64,000 nt of DNA from Sinohyriopsis cumingii (GCA_028554795.2 CM068835.1:56969219-57033218), one strand, 5' to 3'. Counted from the stretch's first letter, positions 1 through 12,410 are shown. Translations and numbers: made by a program. Notes: generated by a model from the sequence alone, not told the origin.

Positions 1-1305
1 TGTATCTTCACAGATGAGATGTGATTGTTTTCTGTTTGAAGAATAAGACTCCCCACCATGTAATAATTTAAAAGAAACTTTTGAAGTTTTTAATGTTACT
101 CACAGTTCAGGCTGTTGTTGCATCCATACCCCCTGCATACAAATCTTTATTTATCTGTGATTTTATTGTAATTTTACACTGTTTAAAAAATAAGTTAATA
201 TTATTATGACAAAAAATGCCAGCACAAACCAACTATGCCATAAAGCAACTGCAAAATAAATAAATAAATATTTAAAAATAAGTATATACAGTACTGTATT
301 TAACTTTTCACAAGAAATATTAGAGAAAAATAAATATTTTATGTAAACTTTCGGTCATAAAAAAAATATTTTTAGATGAATTAGTCTAAACAAATTCTAA
401 TACAGGTAGGCATTTAAAAGGAATAAATACCTAGATTGCCTTGTTACATTGTCCTTATAGATTTCTTTTAAAAAGTGAGGAGGCAGATATTACTAATCTC
501 TTTTTTTCACTTTCACATGAATAAAACATGAATAAAAACAAACTTTATACATAAAGAGGCGTTTGGATTGGACATACACTAATAATTGTAAATTCTGAGT
601 AATTAAAGCTGCAAATTCTGGATTGGCCAAGGCACATTTCCCCAAAATTCATTTTATATACCACCTACATCTGTAAAGTATGCCTCAAGAACAGTCTGGT
701 TATATTCTCTTGTTACTGCTTCATTAATTAACCCCATAAATTATTTCCATTACTGGATTTGTTTTCAATATATACACTGTACATAAATGCTCACTTTTTG
801 GAGAATTCTTTTTTTTTTGCAAACAATAAAATAAGTTGTTTGCACTTGCTATGAGCAAAACCATGAAAAGGAGTATACTTTATTTGCTAATTTGTTATTT
901 ATGATGGTTTGACCTTCTTAAAAATACCAAATTTATTAACCTGAGATGAAATTTTAAATTTGGCTTGTTATCCCTAAAAGATGCTTAAAAATGTTTCTTT
1001 CCATTACTTTCCCAACACAATTTAATAATGAACTAGGCCTGTAATTTGAAGGATCAGTGTCGTGCATCCATTTTTATACACTGGCATTACTTTCGCTGTT
1101 TTCCGTTAAGATGGGAACACTTTTGAAATAAGGGACATATTGAATGGTTTAACTATGAATGCGGTGGTTCCTTTGAGTAAATGGTGACTTATTTTGTCCA
1201 CGCCACATGCTATGACATGAATGAAACGCGTTCTTCTGTTGAGATGTTCTGAAAATTTATCCATTTTGTATTACAGCTGGCGCAAGTTTTACATTAGGAG
1301 ACGAA
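1..1305. other. AT-rich stretch without recognisable gene
   Basis: No convincing open frame, splice-flanked exon or repeat structure was seen. The sequence is AT-rich with short A and T runs. Confidence 0.6.
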
Positions 1306-1309
1306 ACTA

Positions 1310-1885
1310 CAGAGTTTAAATCCCGAAACTGGATAATGCATTCAAGGCACGCGGAGATTTCCATACAAGAAACTAGCAGACTGATCGTTGGACCTTTTAT
1401 CTATTTAGAGCTATCGACAAAATGTATGCTGCATTACTCGAATTTTAATTTTCTATAATAATAAAATAATGCTGACGCAGATCTGACTGGGCAACCTTGC
1501 CCAACCTGCACATCAACGATGCACATCGATAAGAATCCATTCCAACATTCTTGATAACTAAGGTACAATAGCGCAGTAAGGAAAAAGTCAGAGATTATTG
1601 CACATGAAAATTAGCCCGACACTCCCGAAACTTGATTATGCATTCACGATATGCGGGGATTTCTAGTATATTTATAGAGCGACTTACCTGTTATCTATTC
1701 CGGGATATCGACACAATTTTTGATGTATTCAAGGAATCTTTACCAAAAGCGACCGACGGAAATCCGACTCAGCAACACTCCTCCTATAGACACATTAACA
1801 ATAAAACGGAATTCCAAACTTTCTGGAATAGATTACTAAGCAATAATAGCTATGGTTAGGTAAAAGTAAGTGATAATCGTGATAA
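1310..1885. repeat. Diverged tandem duplication, about 300-bp unit
   Basis: Two consecutive stretches, about 1310-1605 and 1615-1885, share an ordered series of short blocks. Each begins with a version of 'cccgaaactggataatgcat', then a 'cgcggagatttc'-like block, an 'atcgacaaaat'-like block, and 'aaaagtcagagattattg' versus 'aaaagtaagtgataatcg' near the end. The copies are strongly diverged. The 75-codon open frame inside the second copy (1632-1859) has no recognisable domain and is probably fortuitous. Confidence 0.55.
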
Positions 1886-2366
1886 AAGTTAGCAGCTGCG
1901 ACTTGCTGGGTTATTCCCTAGGAAAAATAGACTATTTTTAGGAACACATTAAAATATCTAAATATAGACATAACGGTAAATCCCCTACTGCAGTGCTTAA
2001 GGATACACTTGCACTGTTCTCCCTGTAACTATAAAGTAAGTTAGATTTAGCTGTAATTCAAACATGAACTATAAAGATGAATATACGAGTAATTGCGCCC
2101 AGTATATTCATTGATTCGTCAGTCATTGAATATATAGCTGAATGTGTCTTTTTTTATGTTGCTAATAAAAGTTTAGTATTCCATCAAATATTGAGGTCTA
2201 ATGAAGCGTTGTAATTTTGTTCAAACGTTGTCTATCCATTAATTTTGTAGTTTGTTGCATTATAAATTGTGCGATTCCATCTGACTACTGTAATTACTAC
2301 TAATATCACCCAAACTCGATAATTACAGAAATACTACTAAATACCTTGTGTATGTTAATAACAGGT
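1886..2366. other. No feature seen
   Basis: AT-rich sequence without a supportable gene or repeat. Confidence 0.5.
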
Positions 2367-2367
2367 A

Positions 2368-2506
2368 AGGGTCCCGGATGAACGAGTAGTCTAAAGCTCT
2401 CTCCTTTACCAATCACTGCCATCCCACACATCTGTCTGCGTGTGTTCGAGTCTCTGGCTTGGCTAATATGTGTATGAAAACTGCCCACAGCTGCCCTTGG
2501 ATCGGG
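2368..2506 (+). mobile_element. tRNA-derived SINE, family B, 5' half (split by nested SINE)
   Basis: This matches the head of the SINE at 24588-24832: a Leu/Ser-like tRNA start with 'gagtagtctaaagc', the block 'actgccatcccacacatctg' and a B-box-like 'gtgttcgagtctc', then the body up to 'ctgcccttggatc'. The rest of this copy resumes after the inserted family A SINE, at about 2826. Confidence 0.75.
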
Positions 2507-2825
2507 GACCGCTCCGGTGGTCTAGTGGTTAGAGCGTCCGCCTTGGATGCGGGAGGTCGTGGGTTCGATCCCGGACCGAGTCATACCAAAGACTTAAAAA
2601 AGTGGCACTAACAGCTGCCTCGCTTGGCGCTAAGCATTAAGAGGTTAGTGTTAGGACTGGTCGGCCTGGTGTCAGGATAATGTGACTGGGTGGGACATCA
2701 TGCTACATGTCTGCGGCATGATGCCCCAGTGCTAGACATCACTATAAACTGCCACATTGCAGACATCGTAGCGATATGACTGAAAAATTGTTAAAGCTAC
2801 GTCCCTTGGGTCAGCGGCTCATAAC
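2507..2825 (+). mobile_element. tRNA-derived SINE, family A, inserted in a family B SINE
   Basis: The head carries an A box ('tggtctagtgg') and a B box ('ggttcgatccc') about 40 bases apart, as expected for an internal RNA polymerase III promoter. A body follows that is shared nearly word for word with copies at 25467, 59917 (minus) and 61593, including 'ggttagtgttaggactggtc' and 'gataatgtgactgggtggga'. The flanks 'cccttggatc' and 'cccttgggtc' look like an imperfect target duplication. Non-autonomous; it would need a LINE for mobility. Confidence 0.85.
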
Positions 2826-2920
2826 AGGGCCTTTCTTGTGTTCACCAGTTATATTAGCTGTAATGTATAGTCTATCTTGTGCTGAGAAATAGCATTAAAC
2901 CCACACAACAACACCAACAA
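2826..2920 (+). mobile_element. Family B SINE, 3' half after nested insertion
   Basis: It resumes with 'gtcagcggctc', then 'atgtatagtctatcttgtgc' and 'gaaatagcattaaaccc' with a CAA-rich tail. This is the same 3' end as the copies at 24588, 52196 and 52467. Confidence 0.75.
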
Positions 2921-3313
2921 AAGTCCAAAACAACGCCATGTCGAGAAGATTGTTGTACTCACTAACTTCTATTTTTGCACAATTATTTTAAGATTTTTCT
3001 GCTTCATCTTGAAGGATTAAATATTTAAATATATTTTGAAAGGGATTCTCTTCGCAATTGTCACTTTAATTTTTTTTTAAACGTTCATTTAATACCTATG
3101 GTTGTGCTAACGTATGGTTATACCTAGTACATACATTTACATACAGATAGGTATACCCTCATAATGTTATTTATGCGTGTAAAATGACAAAGTACTTTAA
3201 CTTTGCTATACAGGAAGGCAGCTGGGCGAAAATGCAAACGCAAGCATTTGCTAGTTTTGCCAATGTAGTGTAAGCCGCGAAGAGACAATTGAGAAGATCT
3301 CTGAGAAGAGATC

Positions 3314-3315
<2 letters not shown>

Positions 3316-3351
<36 letters not shown>
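3316..3351. repeat. (GA)n microsatellite
   Basis: Uninterrupted GA dinucleotides of about 35 bases. Confidence 0.95.
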
Positions 3352-3353
<2 letters not shown>

Positions 3354-3942
3354 ACAAAAACAGATTATATATACATGACATAAATAAAAGTAAAAGGAAC
3401 GTTACATGCAAACACGCTAGTTTTGGTCTAATGGCAGCCACAAATATGAAACGTCAAAATTACATTTTTTAGCTTTTATTGAAAATAATGTATTCTTTGT
3501 TCAGCACAGCAGTGGCTCTCATACATATGCACATACAAACATTACAAGGATTTATTAATAGAACACGGCCTGTTACTAAATAAAGTATGGAGGCATTATG
3601 GTACGCACCTGTGACTAGCCTGCTGGGAAACCCACAGGAAGTCTGCATTTGAGGTTCAAATGATAAAGCATAATACGGTTAAACAAGTAACTATTGGCGA
3701 CCTTCACAGATTTCTTTCAATATATTTATGAAGTAAATGCACCCCCACCCCCCACCAGTGCCTGAAATGACTTGAACGTAATAAAGGTGTTAAGAACGGA
3801 TGGACAAGTGTGACGCTATATAATTCTGCCATTGCATTGTCGTGGTTGTAGCATACTAAAACACACATCTATCATTTCAACGTGAACTCCGGTTAAATTC
3901 ACTCTTATCCGTCACTAGACATATGCATTAATCAGTGTGCCG

Positions 3943-4372
3943 GTAGTAGTAGTAGTAGTATTTGTACTAGTAGTAGTAGTTGTTGTATTAGCAGTAGTAG
4001 TCATTGCATTAGTAGCATTCGTAGCAGTAGTAGCAGTATTAGTCGTAGCAGTAGGACTATTAGTCGTAGCAATAGTAGTAGTAATAATAGTAGTAGTAGC
4101 AGTAGTAGTAGCAGCAGAATTAGTAGCAGCAGTAATAGTAGTAATCGTCGCAGTAGTAGTAGCTGTAGCAGCAGTAGTAGTAATAGCAGTAGTCTTAGCA
4201 GTAGTAGTAATTGTAGTTGCAGCAGTAGGTGTAGCAGATATAGTTGTGATAGTAGTAGTAGCAGTAGTGGTACAAGTCGTAGTAGTAGTAGAAACATCAG
4301 TAGTAGTATTACTAGTAGTAGTAGCAGTAGTAGTAGTAGCACCAGTAGTAGTATTAGCAGTAGTAGTTAAGA
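3943..4372. repeat. Imperfect (GTA)n trinucleotide array, about 430 bp
   Basis: Long array of GTA/AGT units with frequent single-base variants (GCA, TTA, ATT, CGT). Periodicity of three keeps both strands free of stops, giving open frames of 113-162 codons that read poly-Val, poly-Leu or poly-Thr. These are low-complexity artefacts; no signal of a gene was seen. Confidence 0.9.
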
Positions 4373-4580
4373 ATACTATGCTAGTAATCACTGAAAATAT
4401 TCCTGCAAATATGAGTAGTTATTAACGAAATCCAAAAATAAAATAAAAATAACTAAAAATTACTCAGAACATTTGCAGAATACAAGCACAAAACTAAACA
4501 TGAAAACGGTGTTGAATAATATACATTTTTCTTTTTCTGTTGTAAACTAATGGCTCCCTATAGGCACTAACCACTAATCT

Positions 4581-4708
4581 GATGTGTATGTTACGGACAT
4601 ATCCATGAAAGGAGCCAAGACGTCGTTATAAACACACCTTGTACGATGTATATGTTACGGACATGCCCTTGAAAGGAGCCAAGATGTCGTTATAAACACA
4701 CCTTGTAC
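4581..4708. repeat. 64-bp tandem duplication
   Basis: Two adjacent 64-base units start at 4581 and 4645, each opening 'gatgt(g/a)tatgttacggaca' and ending 'aacacaccttgtac'. They differ at about five positions. Confidence 0.9.
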
Positions 4709-6780
4709 AATGAATTACTTGTTGATGAGAAAGACTAACTGATTGTAATATTTCACTTACAACATCTCTTACAGATTTGGGTAAACTTGTTTATACAATC
4801 CGAATGAAAGCAATAAATATAATGTCCATTGAATCGAAGAGACATTCACCCGAATAAAATCGTTTAAGCTGTATAGAACTAGATACTACAAATGACTCGT
4901 TATGAGCCATTAGGACTGTTCTGGAACGAGCTATCATCCAATATCAGATAGATGGATGGCAGAAAGAAGGATGAATGGGTGGACAGGCTGTAGAGCTGTT
5001 AACTGAACGGTGTGGGTGAGTGCATTGGGACTAAAACTACATTATTTCAGTGACATGGAAGTCAAGCAAATTTCATAATGGGTGTCTAACTTCCACTAAA
5101 TTTATCACCTGCATACCAAAAGGATTGCAGTACCACGGTACAGAGGTATACTATAGAAAAGGTGTGACTTTCAAAGAGGTCGAATACAAGACAGACGTAC
5201 AATTATTCCGTTGTCGAAGCAATCAAAAACAAATTGTTATTTAAAGCAAAATATGATGATATTAGACTAATATAACAGTTGTATATTGCAGAAACTGTTA
5301 TGACACGGTCAAACAACGAGAAAAGGTGAGATCCTTGTATTTATGCATACACCAATTAAGCTAACATGGGTTCTTAAATGCTGATTCATGTAGGGTCTAC
5401 ATGTGCTGTCGAATATGTAACAGTAGATAGATTAAGCTGACTTGTAGACATAAATTGTCACATTCAGAATGACCAATATCTGCCGTGAATTTGCAACATT
5501 TATACAAGGAAGTACAGTAATTTTGTTACTCGTTTTTGGCACAATTAAAGCAACACTGAAGAAAGATAAAAGACGTATAGGATTAGAAGTTATGCCTACC
5601 TGACCTTGACTGATGAATTGCATCACGGGTCTCGCAAAAGTGTGCAGGACACGTTTGATTGTAATCATTTTTCCTCCTGGTTCTTAAATAAATAAAACAA
5701 TAAACATGAATGAAAAATCGCATTTGCAGCAAGATGTAAATCATTTCAACGCGATCTGTGATGTATTCTTGAGCAAGATTTTTTTTCTTCATTAGAAGTG
5801 GTCTTAAAGCCTAGTTCTTCGTAACACACCAATACAATTACATATATCAATGCAGATTTCTCACTTGTAGTTTGTGTCAGAAATGCGATTTAACTAGAGG
5901 GCAACTGTGGTTGTTCTAACATAAATATAAGCAAACTGCAAAAACGTCACTGTTTCTTGACTTAAATTTATTTTTAGATGTATTAAAATACTTAAGTGGC
6001 CTTCTCGTCAGATACAATGACAATGAACGTTGATGTCATGCTGAATATAATAACATTATTGGACTGAAAGCAATATATCATTTTGTACACGTACTTTAAA
6101 TGACCTTTAACACATACATGCACATGCATATTTTGTCCGATTGCTTTTGATTCTGTTTTCACTCTACTAAATCAGCAGAAGAGCTAATTATAGGCGCCTT
6201 GTACATATCGTGAGTCAGTCAAACATTAATTTCCAAGCAGACAGTAGCGATTGTGAGCCGTTGTAAAAGAAAAACTGTTAGTCTCATATGTCAGCGATGT
6301 GATATTACAATTGTGTCATGCATTGCTTCTTCGCAGTAAATTGCCTTTCTCTGTAAATGTCAGATATAAGAGACTAAAAATGTAAATTTGTCACATAACA
6401 GTTTCTAATTTGTTTCTGATTCCAACACACACAAACACACACGTTATAACTGGGACAAATTCAAAGTATTTAAAAATTTCTCTCTCTCCAAACGAAAATA
6501 CTATGATGTCATACTTTCTTTCGATAATGACGGGAATTAGTTTGTCTTGACTATAAGCTCAGATATCCACACACGAGAGGTCAAAGTGAATCCGAAATTG
6601 CTCAACTGCGTGACATCCCTCTAATACCCAAATGCACGTGCTAATTGGCCAAGAAATTTGGATCAATAGGAATCAGTACGAATTTCATCAAATGCCATTG
6701 ATTGCATGTGTTTTTAAATCAGTTATTTCTAAATTTTTCTTTTATTTGTATTTTCACCCATATTTGAAGCCATATCAGTA
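4709..6780. other. No gene recognised
   Basis: Short open frames (5050-5244 plus, 5432-5668 and 5583-5792 minus) show no domain, no convincing splice sites and no compositional shift. Confidence 0.45.
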
Positions 6781-6784
6781 TCTT

Positions 6785-6895
6785 CCAGTGCATCAGTGGC
6801 TCTTTCCGGAGTCTTCCCCTATTCTTCCTCCGCCAAGTATACTGGCCGCCATGTATAGTCCATCCTGTGCTGAAAAATGACGTTAAACACACAAA
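6785..6895 (+). mobile_element. Family B SINE, 3' fragment
   Basis: Contains 'ggctctttccgg', 'cttcctccgccaagtatact', 'ggccgccatgtatagtcc' and 'gctgaaaaatgacgttaaac', in the same order as the 3' half of the full copy at 24588. The tRNA head is missing, a usual 5' truncation. Confidence 0.75.
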
Positions 6896-6904
6896 ACCAT
6901 GCCA

Positions 6905-7940
6905 AACTATATTCGAAGGCATAGCAGCAAAGGGTTTTGTGCCAGAAAGAAATTGATTAAATGTTTCTTCTCTAGTTTTAAAAACAGCGACCACATTTGT
7001 TGACAGATTAACATCATTTGTGTAAAATAGAACTTCCCTTATGCCATGGCGTTTTCTGTCAAATCTGACAGAATTTCGTTGAGTGTTAAGAAATAATTTA
7101 ATCATTTTACTATTTTTAGTAAAGTTATCCATATTTGATTACAGATCCGCACCATTTGTAAAATGTTGTAAATTCTGTATTCCAGAATACACACCATCAA
7201 ATTCGGTCAAGTTCTTGTTAGGCTGTTTTGTGAAGAATCTGATTTAAATATTTTAAATATTTTAAAAGCAGTGTATTTTGCTAAAACGTTTGAATGCCGT
7301 TTATGTCAGTATGATTTCCTTCAAATTTCGACGATTTGTGTTTTGCTTGTTCTTAGAAAAAATTATTTAAACTTCACTCCGTCTTTGTTAAAGACAGCCA
7401 TCTTTGAGGATGGATCATTTATATAAATTATAAACCCCTTGACACCAAGACGATTTCTGCTAATTTTGGTCTAATGCCGTTGACCCGTTTAAGAGAAATC
7501 ATTGTAAGTTCTTTTCTTCTGTTTTTGGTAAAAGATGGTCATATTATGATGTTGGATGGATATCGTTTTGGCTAATGTGAAAGCCCTTCACATCATTATA
7601 CATTCAGTTAAATTTTGTATATCATTATTAAGCCGTTGCTGCAAAGAAACTGTTTAAACGTTTTTATTTTTTATTTTCAGTATTTGAGGGCGGTTTGGCA
7701 TCATTTGTACAAATCCTCAAAACCAATATGCAAGAATGCTTTCTGCCAAGATTGGTCAACGGGTGTTGACCGGTTTCTGAGAAGAAATCGTTTAATGGTT
7801 GCCCTATTTTTAGTAACGACTGTCGTTTGACAGGTGGATCAGCATCATTTGTACCAGCCTGGAAGCCCTCTGTGCCCTGATGATCATTGCCAAATTTGGT
7901 TGAAATCCGTCCAATGATTTTTGATAATTGATCTTAAGCA
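6905..7940. repeat. Degenerate tandem array, about five units of 150-250 bp
   Basis: Recurring ordered blocks: 'tttttagtaaag' or a variant, then 'ggatcagcatcatttgta' variants (near 7145, 7410, 7697, 7838), then 'tgccaaatttggt' variants, then 'gaagaaatcgtttaa' variants. Spacing varies from about 150 to 250 bases. The open frame 7615-7830 lies inside the array and is not a gene. The wording resembles interspersed repeats common in molluscs; no coding capacity is evident. Confidence 0.6.
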
Positions 7941-8106
7941 GCAGATGATGCCCTCCTGATGAAATGCCATACCATAATCTCAATAGGTCTTACGACCACG
8001 TCAGTAAGGTATCATCGCTTTCTAAATGACTGTAATTCATTCTGAAGCAAACTCTACGCAACACTTATTCGTTTTGTTTCAATAAAGCCAATGTTCTTGT
8101 TACTTT

Positions 8107-8157
8107 TTGTATTGTTGTTGTAGTGGTTTTTTTGTTTGTTTTTTTTTTTTTTTTTTG
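8107..8157. repeat. T-rich low-complexity tract
   Basis: GTTTTT-type stretch ending in a run of about 20 T. It creates a spurious phenylalanine-rich frame. Confidence 0.8.
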
Positions 8158-8214
8158 GCTGTTGTGGTTTTACATCACTCTTGCAAAAAACTCCACCCCA
8201 CCTCCCGCTACTAC

Positions 8215-8325
8215 ATAGGCACATTGTGTACGAAATTTGATGAATTTTCACCCAGCAGTCTAGAAGTCATAGTTATAGTTAAAGACAGACCGACAGACGG
8301 ACAGTATCGGAATATGACCCCGCAA
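8215..8325 (+). repeat. Fragment of an interspersed repeat ending in 'gacagaccgacagacggac'
   Basis: The string 'cgaaatttgatgaatttt', followed by an 'agttaaagacagaccgacag'-like end, is a frequent repeat wording in invertebrate genomes. A related end occurs at 30165-30265 ('attacggacagacagac') and near 43120-43150. Confidence 0.5.
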
Positions 8326-8404
8326 AAGACTGGGAATAATCATACAAAAGCCTGAGAGCAATGAAAGTGATTAAATTAGTTTATATTAATTTCCTTAAAA
8401 AATG

Positions 8405-8550
8405 AAGGGAGTCGCGGTAACGTAGTTGGTAGAGTGTCAGATTCGTAATTCACTGGTGGCTGGTTCGATGCCGTCCAGGCAACCTAGGTTGGCTGACTTA
8501 GTGTTTCTTTGGCAAAGACACCTTTCTCTCATTTACTCTGCATGATACAG
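8405..8550 (+). mobile_element. tRNA-derived SINE-like element, family C
   Basis: The head reads 'gtagttggtagagtg', like a tRNA D-arm/A box, followed about 35 bases later by 'ggctggttcgatgcc', a good B box. The body contains 'agtgtttctttggcaaagac'. A diverged minus-strand relative lies at 15875-15985. The anticodon arm does not fold as a normal tRNA by eye, so this is not a functional tRNA gene. Confidence 0.6.
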
Positions 8551-8919
8551 GCCAAAATGTGTTGAAGACTCGTTGAAACCAAGAATAACTCCTTACACTT
8601 GTATATGTCCACTCCATGGAATTTTCTTGATACGAAACAGATTCACTTTGATGAAAAATACATAAATGCATTTCCTCTCGAATTAATTATTGATATTTTT
8701 AGAAGCTATATAATGAACACAAAACTCGTTGATAAAATATTAGAAAATCATGTAAACAGAGTTTACTTTGATAAATACGACAGAGTTGAGTCCCTTGTCT
8801 ACAAATCTCATTGGAAAAGTTCAATCCGAAGTTAATAGTAATTTTCATCAGCAATTCTTATCAGTGTGATAAGTTTATTACCTTCTTTTAATTTAGTGAA
8901 ACCCTCGTGACCCATCCAT

Positions 8920-9095
8920 TCACGAGTAGAAGCGATAACAAGATTTTCTAAGATGGCTGCTTGTGGTAACCATGCTGGATCTCTGAGCAGACTCATTACC
9001 ATTTAGGTCCAACTAGACCTTGGGGTAAATGTGTTCGTAAAATTTCATGTTAATCCTCAAAGTAGTTTAAGAGTAGTAGCGATAACAAACGTGTT
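8920..9095. repeat. Unit of the 'gcgataacaagat/atggctgc' repeat family
   Basis: Contains 'agaagcgataacaagatttt', 'aagatggctgcttgtggtaa', 'accatttaggtccaactaga' and 'aatttcatgttaatcc', the same ordered wording as the blocks at 40820-41400 and 42170-42840. The start of a second unit ('agcgataacaaacgtg') follows. Confidence 0.6.
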
Positions 9096-9282
9096 CTAGT
9101 GGAGGAAAAGGACGCACGATGAAGAACAAGGAGGTATCTCATTAATTTTTCTGGCATGTGACCAATAGATTTATAAATTTAGATCCTCTCATGTTCGTCT
9201 GATAATATGCTAAATTTCAAATGCACGTATATACTGTCAGTATCTTTTCTACTTTGAGCTTTTGTATTTGTTACCAAAACGT

Positions 9283-9422
9283 TGAGTGAATATGGGACTT
9301 GTCCTAGAATACGGGATCTGGCCTCAAATGTGGGACTTGCCTAGGAATATGGAATCTTGTCTGGAATGCGGGACTTGTCGTGGAATGCAGACCTTGCACG
9401 AAGATACAGGTCCTGGCCTGAA
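9283..9422. repeat. Minisatellite, about 26-28-bp unit
   Basis: About five imperfect copies of a 'gaatatgggacttgtcctag'-like unit: 'tatgggacttgtccta', 'tacgggatctggcctc', 'tgtgggacttgcctag', 'tatggaatcttgtctg', 'tgcgggacttgtcgtg'. Confidence 0.8.
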
Positions 9423-9949
9423 ATTCATAAACTTTTAAAAATTAAAGAATAGAATTTCGAACTGAAATAAAACATCCAAAGAAAAGATGTTCAAAAAATC
9501 TCCACAAAGAGTTTGTACGAGCAAAATACCCAGTGATAAACTTTCATGAAGTTATCTAAAACAGTTCGGATGGTATTTCAGTTCACAAAACTGTCTGATG
9601 GCCTACAAAGCAATAAAGTGCCACTCATAAAAGTTGAACAGGAGTGATACATTGCAGTATTTAACTACATTTGTATTTATAAAAGAAAGAAAAATTAACC
9701 AGACAAGTTATGATTATCAGAAATTCGAGTCCAATTTTCTAAAATTTTAATGATCAAGAAGGTGAAGATTTTTATAACAAATATGGGAAGAAAAGTACCA
9801 CAAACAATGGTGACGATCAAGATAAAATCTTCAACGATGATCATGAAGGCAAAGATAATAATGTTGACGACTGATGACGACACGACCAGGAGGAAAATAA
9901 TTAATAACAGTGAATACCAAGGACGACGAAAATTATTATTAATATTATT

Positions 9950-10212
9950 CAGGGCCCTATTAACCATTAAGCAAATTAAGCACGTGCTTAGGGCACCAGG
10001 GCCAAAGGGGGCACCACAAAGTTGAGAAAAGAGTGAAAAGAAAAAAAACGAATGAAGATTTGTAAAAAAAAATTGATAAAACTAGTGCAAATTGATCATA
10101 ATGTTCTGATCATGGTGCACCCTGGGGTTATCTTCCCAGGTGTACGTGGAAAGGAGGGGGGCACCAAGATTTGTCAGTGCTTAGGGCACCAGTGAGCCTT
10201 AATACGCCCCTG
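9950..10212. mobile_element. hAT-type MITE with perfect 8-bp target duplication
   Basis: The 263-bp element starts CAGGGCCCTATTAA and ends TTAATACGCCCCTG, imperfect terminal inverted repeats. It is flanked on both sides by 'atattatt' (9942-9949 and 10213-10220). An 8-bp duplication and CAGGG-type ends are characteristic of hAT superfamily elements. It has no coding capacity and must have been moved by a transposase encoded elsewhere. The insertion site is an AAT/ATT-rich tract. The interior contains 'gtgcttagggcaccag' twice (about 9981 and 10177). Confidence 0.88.
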
Positions 10213-10224
10213 ATATTATTATCA

Positions 10225-10275
<51 letters not shown>
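10213..10275. repeat. (TTA)n microsatellite
   Basis: About 20 ATT/TTA units, directly beside the hAT MITE. Confidence 0.95.
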
Positions 10276-10278
<3 letters not shown>

Positions 10279-10436
10279 TGATTATAATGACATTTGACCA
10301 TCGATAAATTTGACATAGATAATAATTACACTCAAATTTGCAAGCGAATCTGAAAAGGAAAGCACGAGCGACCGAAGACCGTGATGGGATCGTTTTCTAG
10401 ACAGGCTAGAAGGTGTATAGCTAATTTAAAGCTCTA

Positions 10437-10440
<4 letters not shown>

Positions 10441-10477
<37 letters not shown>

Positions 10478-10498
10478 TAATAATAATAATAATAATAT
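10441..10498. repeat. (AAT)n microsatellite
   Basis: About 19 TAA units with one GATAA variant. Confidence 0.95.
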
Positions 10499-10723
10499 AA
10501 CTGAAGGAAGCATTAAAGCATAAAAGGCATCTTACACCTGTGTGTAACAATACTAAATGAAGCTTGACCAATGGTTAACCATATGTTAACACACTGCCTG
10601 AAGTGTATGTCATTGGTCCATTTGTAAAATGAAATTCCTGGATACTATTCTGTTCTCGCCATTAAAACACCATATGAAATATTAACGTATATATATCCCA
10701 AAAAGTTTCATGTCGAAAACCAA

Positions 10724-10727
<4 letters not shown>

Positions 10728-10820
<93 letters not shown>

Positions 10821-10850
10821 TTATTTATGTATGTGTATGTGTGTCTGTGT

Positions 10851-10899
<49 letters not shown>
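10728..10899. repeat. Compound (TA)n-(GTAT)n-(GT)n microsatellite
   Basis: (TA)n to about 10808, a short (GTAT)n transition, then (GT)n from about 10852 to 10899. Frames reading YIYIY or VCVCV across it are artefacts. Confidence 0.97.
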
Positions 10900-10900
<1 letters not shown>

Positions 10901-11052
10901 TCATTTGAATTATCCGTTGCTGAAATATTCAATGGTTTGTGCCGAAATATTTTTATTAGCAACGTGCTGCCTTACCTTACAGCAGTTCCAGCAACTTAAT
11001 ACCAGGATAAAAAGGAATTAATATTAATATCATAGAGGCATCTATTTCCAAA

Positions 11053-11245
<193 letters not shown>

Positions 11246-11524
11246 TTACCTGCACTCTTTAATAAAAACATACAAGAAAATACATAAATAAAATAGCAGT
11301 TGCAACCAAATATCCAGATAATGGCGTGTATATTCGCATATTGGTCTCTGAGTGGCCAATGTCGTAAACTGTTTTTATGCAGCTGTGTCGGTAATGTCTT
11401 CCATCATGAAATTCTGGTTGTCATGTTCCCTGAAATAACAAATTTTGACACCCTGCTTTCAATACAATTTTGTTTTTATGTCCTGCCATCTGGAATTGCC
11501 TCAACTCCGGAAAATACATGAACA

Positions 11525-12410
11525 AGGGAGTTATATCCCTTTGATTAGCTTGCGTGCATTATATGATTCTGGAGTATAACGGAAAGCCCAAAGGAACTCC
11601 ATTTTCTTGTACGATACTGGTTTTCCTTCGATATTTCCACTACAAGACCTTTCAACATATTTCCTTTATGTGAAAAGCTTTTCACTCAAATTCCGTTGTC
11701 AATGTATTTTAATGCATCTCAAGAGATGTGGCAGTAAAATAGATACCAGTCTTTCGATTACTTTGTACAAAAATTAAAGATCCTTTATAATTTTGCAAAC
11801 GAATTTCTGCGATTTTTTGTTATTTTCGCTAATTTAACACTGTCAGTTCAATATAAAGAAAAATAATGACATTCATATTTTCTCTAGTAACATTTTCCTA
11901 GCACAGAGGCAAAAGGAAATAAATTTCTCTTTTAAGTGAACTGTGATTTAATTTGGCAAAACTAGTTCGATAAAGTAATTCAGAAGTAATCAACATCAGA
12001 TACATGAACAGACATGACAAAATAATGAAGTCCAACATTCACAAATACCGCTAATATACAAATAAACCTTACTTAACTTATTTTACAAAAGTGTCACAAT
12101 TTGTTTATGTGAACGTTCAATTGGACTTAACCATCAGACCTCTCAACGACCAATACAGGGAGGTAAGAAAGCTGATGCATACATGTTGAACACAGAACGT
12201 GACCTATAGGTGCAATGGATAATGTCATTTATCGTTTATTGGACAAGTCACAAACAAAATTTGAACAAAAATAGACACAGTAAACAATGGGTGCATGACA
12301 GGACTGAATATTTTATATAGTACATAGGTACCGACTGCTCAAAAGATAATAATAAATATATTTGTCTAAATGGGTCAAGAGCAACCAAACTCTTCACTGT
12401 TAAAACGCCC
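11525..12410. repeat. Interspersed repeat, copy 1 (diverged duplicate at 15410-17530)
   Basis: Ordered blocks shared with the second copy: 'gttatatccctt', 'gcgtgcattat', 'cattttcctag', 'gtgatttaatttg', 'gacaaaataatgaag', 'ttaaccatcagac', 'atggataatgtcat', 'gtttattggacaa', 'ctgaatattttatatagtac' and 'atgggtcaagagcaacc'. Strong divergence and the lack of an open frame suggest an old non-coding repeat or segmental duplicate. Confidence 0.65.

Noticed and set aside
2520-2580. tRNA gene-like sequence with A and B boxes
   Set aside because: The same head recurs with a long shared body at several loci, so it is a SINE head, not a tRNA gene.
3915-4425. Overlapping open frames of 113-162 codons on both strands
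   Set aside because: They are the trinucleotide array read in different phases (poly-Val, poly-Leu, poly-Thr).
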